Origin: G051132615 sp051132615
GTDB taxonomy: Bacteria > Pseudomonadota > Gammaproteobacteria > Burkholderiales > Neisseriaceae
Length of the DNA stretch: 64,000 nucleotides
Assembly: GCF_051132615.1 (NCBI RefSeq)
Contig: NZ_CP152375.1
Location: forward strand, 124,001 to 188,000
Reading direction: 5' to 3'
The position numbers were made by a program, and so were the translations under genes. Below are positions 63,145-64,000 of the stretch, one piece after another. Within the stretch, counting starts at the first letter, position 1. Each line of letters opens with the position of its first letter. The notes beneath the pieces were generated by a model. That model made no database searches and was not told the DNA's origin. It saw nothing but the letters and a program-made list of their open reading frames with translations.

Positions 63145-64000
63145 ATGAGCCCTAAGGATTTATTACTTATTTCTGTTGTGATCATTTCTTGGGGTCTAAA
63201 TTTTGTTGTCATTAAAGTTGGGTTAAATGATGTTCCGCCACTTTTATTAGGTGCTTTGCGTTTTTGTGTGCTGGCCATCCCTGCTTTCTTTATCAAAAGA
63301 CCTAAAGTGGCCTTTGGTTGGTTGCTTTTATATGGTTTGACCATTTCTTTTGGGCAATTTGCTTTTTTATTTTCAGCAATATCTTTTGGCATGCCTGCGG
63401 GTTTAGCTTCTATGGTTTTACAATCTCAGGCTTTTTTCACTCTATTTTTAGCGGTTCTTTTTTTAGGCGAAAAATTTTATGCCCAAAATATTTTAGGGCT
63501 ACTGATTTCTGCCGCTGGCTTAGGCATTATTGGCTTACAAGGTGGAGCCTCTGTACCATTACTTGGTCTTAGCCTGACTTTAGCCGCTGCTTTTGCTTGG
63601 GCGATAGGCAATATCGTGATGAAAAAACTCAGTAACATCGATATGGTGAGCCTAACTGTGTGGGGGGGGTTAGTGCCCATTATTCCTTTTTTTGTTGCCT
63701 CTTATATTTTTGAAGGCCCTAAAACCATTACTCATAGCCTAACTCATTTAAACCTAACAACTGTATTTGTGTTATTTTATCTGGCCTTTATTGCGACTTT
63801 ACTTGGTTACAGTATATGGGGCAAACTGATGGCTAAATATAAAGCCAGCCAAGTTGCACCATTTTCCTTATTGGTACCAATTATTGGCATCACATCATCT
63901 GCTTATTTCTTAAATGAAAAACTGACTATTGTGGAAATTGCTGGTGCATTATTGGTAATGCTAGGACTTGTTGTGAACATTTTTGGCCGAAGAATCATGA
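63145..64000 (+). CDS. eamA: EamA-family exporter, O-acetylserine/cysteine exporter type (3' end outside window)
   Basis: Open from the ATG at 63145 to the window edge, 285 codons, with about ten expected beyond. The start S-W-G-L-N-F-V-V-I-K-V-G-L and the G-M-P-A-G-L-A-S-M-V-L-Q-S-Q-A-F-F-T segment closely match E. coli EamA (YdeD). Ten membrane helices in two EamA repeats. It probably exports cysteine or O-acetylserine. A G8 run lies at 63662-63669 (W-G-G). Confidence 0.9.
   Translation, partial: MSPKDLLLISVVIISWGLNFVVIKVGLNDVPPLLLGALRFCVLAIPAFFIKRPKVAFGWLLLYGLTISFGQFAFLFSAISFGMPAGLASMVLQSQAFFTLFLAVLFLGEKFYAQNILGLLISAAGLGIIGLQGGASVPLLGLSLTLAAAFAWAIGNIVMKKLSNIDMVSLTVWGGLVPIIPFFVASYIFEGPKTITHSLTHLNLTTVFVLFYLAFIATLLGYSIWGKLMAKYKASQVAPFSLLVPIIGITSSAYFLNEKLTIVEIAGALLVMLGLVVNIFGRRIM

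Noticed and set aside
63111..63680. Minus-strand ORFs near the right edge
   Set aside because: They are antisense to the well-conserved eamA frame, which runs off the window.

Overview
The window is AT-rich bacterial chromosome with tightly packed genes, many overlapping by 1 to 10 bases. The gene set suggests an aerobic or microaerobic Gram-negative proteobacterium: a cbb3 oxidase operon, coq7 for ubiquinone, FadL and TolC-type outer-membrane proteins, an E. coli-type prfB frameshift, DUF3025, DUF2788, and the ribF-ileS-lspA-ispH order. I lean towards a low-GC betaproteobacterium (Neisseriales-like). That is inference; no rRNA or clear uptake-sequence signature is present to settle it.

Layout. 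1-751: end of a tyrosine phosphatase gene entering from the left. 801-6562 (minus): one compact run ppx-corA-thioesterase-ribE-ribBX-ribH-nusB. 6813-11685 (minus): a small acetyltransferase and two peptidases (pepN and an M61 peptidase). 12005-17756 (plus): an FNR-type promoter followed by ccoNOQP and ccoGH, the high-affinity terminal oxidase and its assembly genes. 17833-31009: mostly housekeeping and single genes (maeB, DUF3025, YihY/BrkB, WrbA-like, a lipoprotein, an MFS transporter, ppa, coq7, MOSC, OsmC, tsaD, an ABC-F ATPase). 31154-32144: two tandem paralogous small exported proteins. 32338-37515: ribF-ileS-lspA-ispH. 54669-64000: purB, prfB, fadL, DUF2788, recG, argG, eamA (cut by the window edge).

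The accessory region is 37632-52501, all on the minus strand. It reads as one type I secretion operon: hlyB-like ABC transporter, hlyD-like adaptor, tolC-like outer-membrane channel, then an array of small related genes, then a 2026-residue RTX protein. The array holds six intact small genes (three of a B type, three of an A type), one broken B-type copy, and three short ORFs that look like the beginnings of toxin genes cut off after a few codons. Each intact B gene ends in a TGATG or TAATG overlap with a toxin start. Only the last of these toxins is complete. Five copies of a 43-base imperfect inverted repeat separate the units. The layout fits a polymorphic toxin locus in which a series of RTX toxins was lost while their presumed immunity genes were kept and diversified. 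Two A-type genes carry a run of nine G in their coding strand, which could make them phase-variable. The immunity role is inferred from arrangement alone; no small gene here matched a family I can name.
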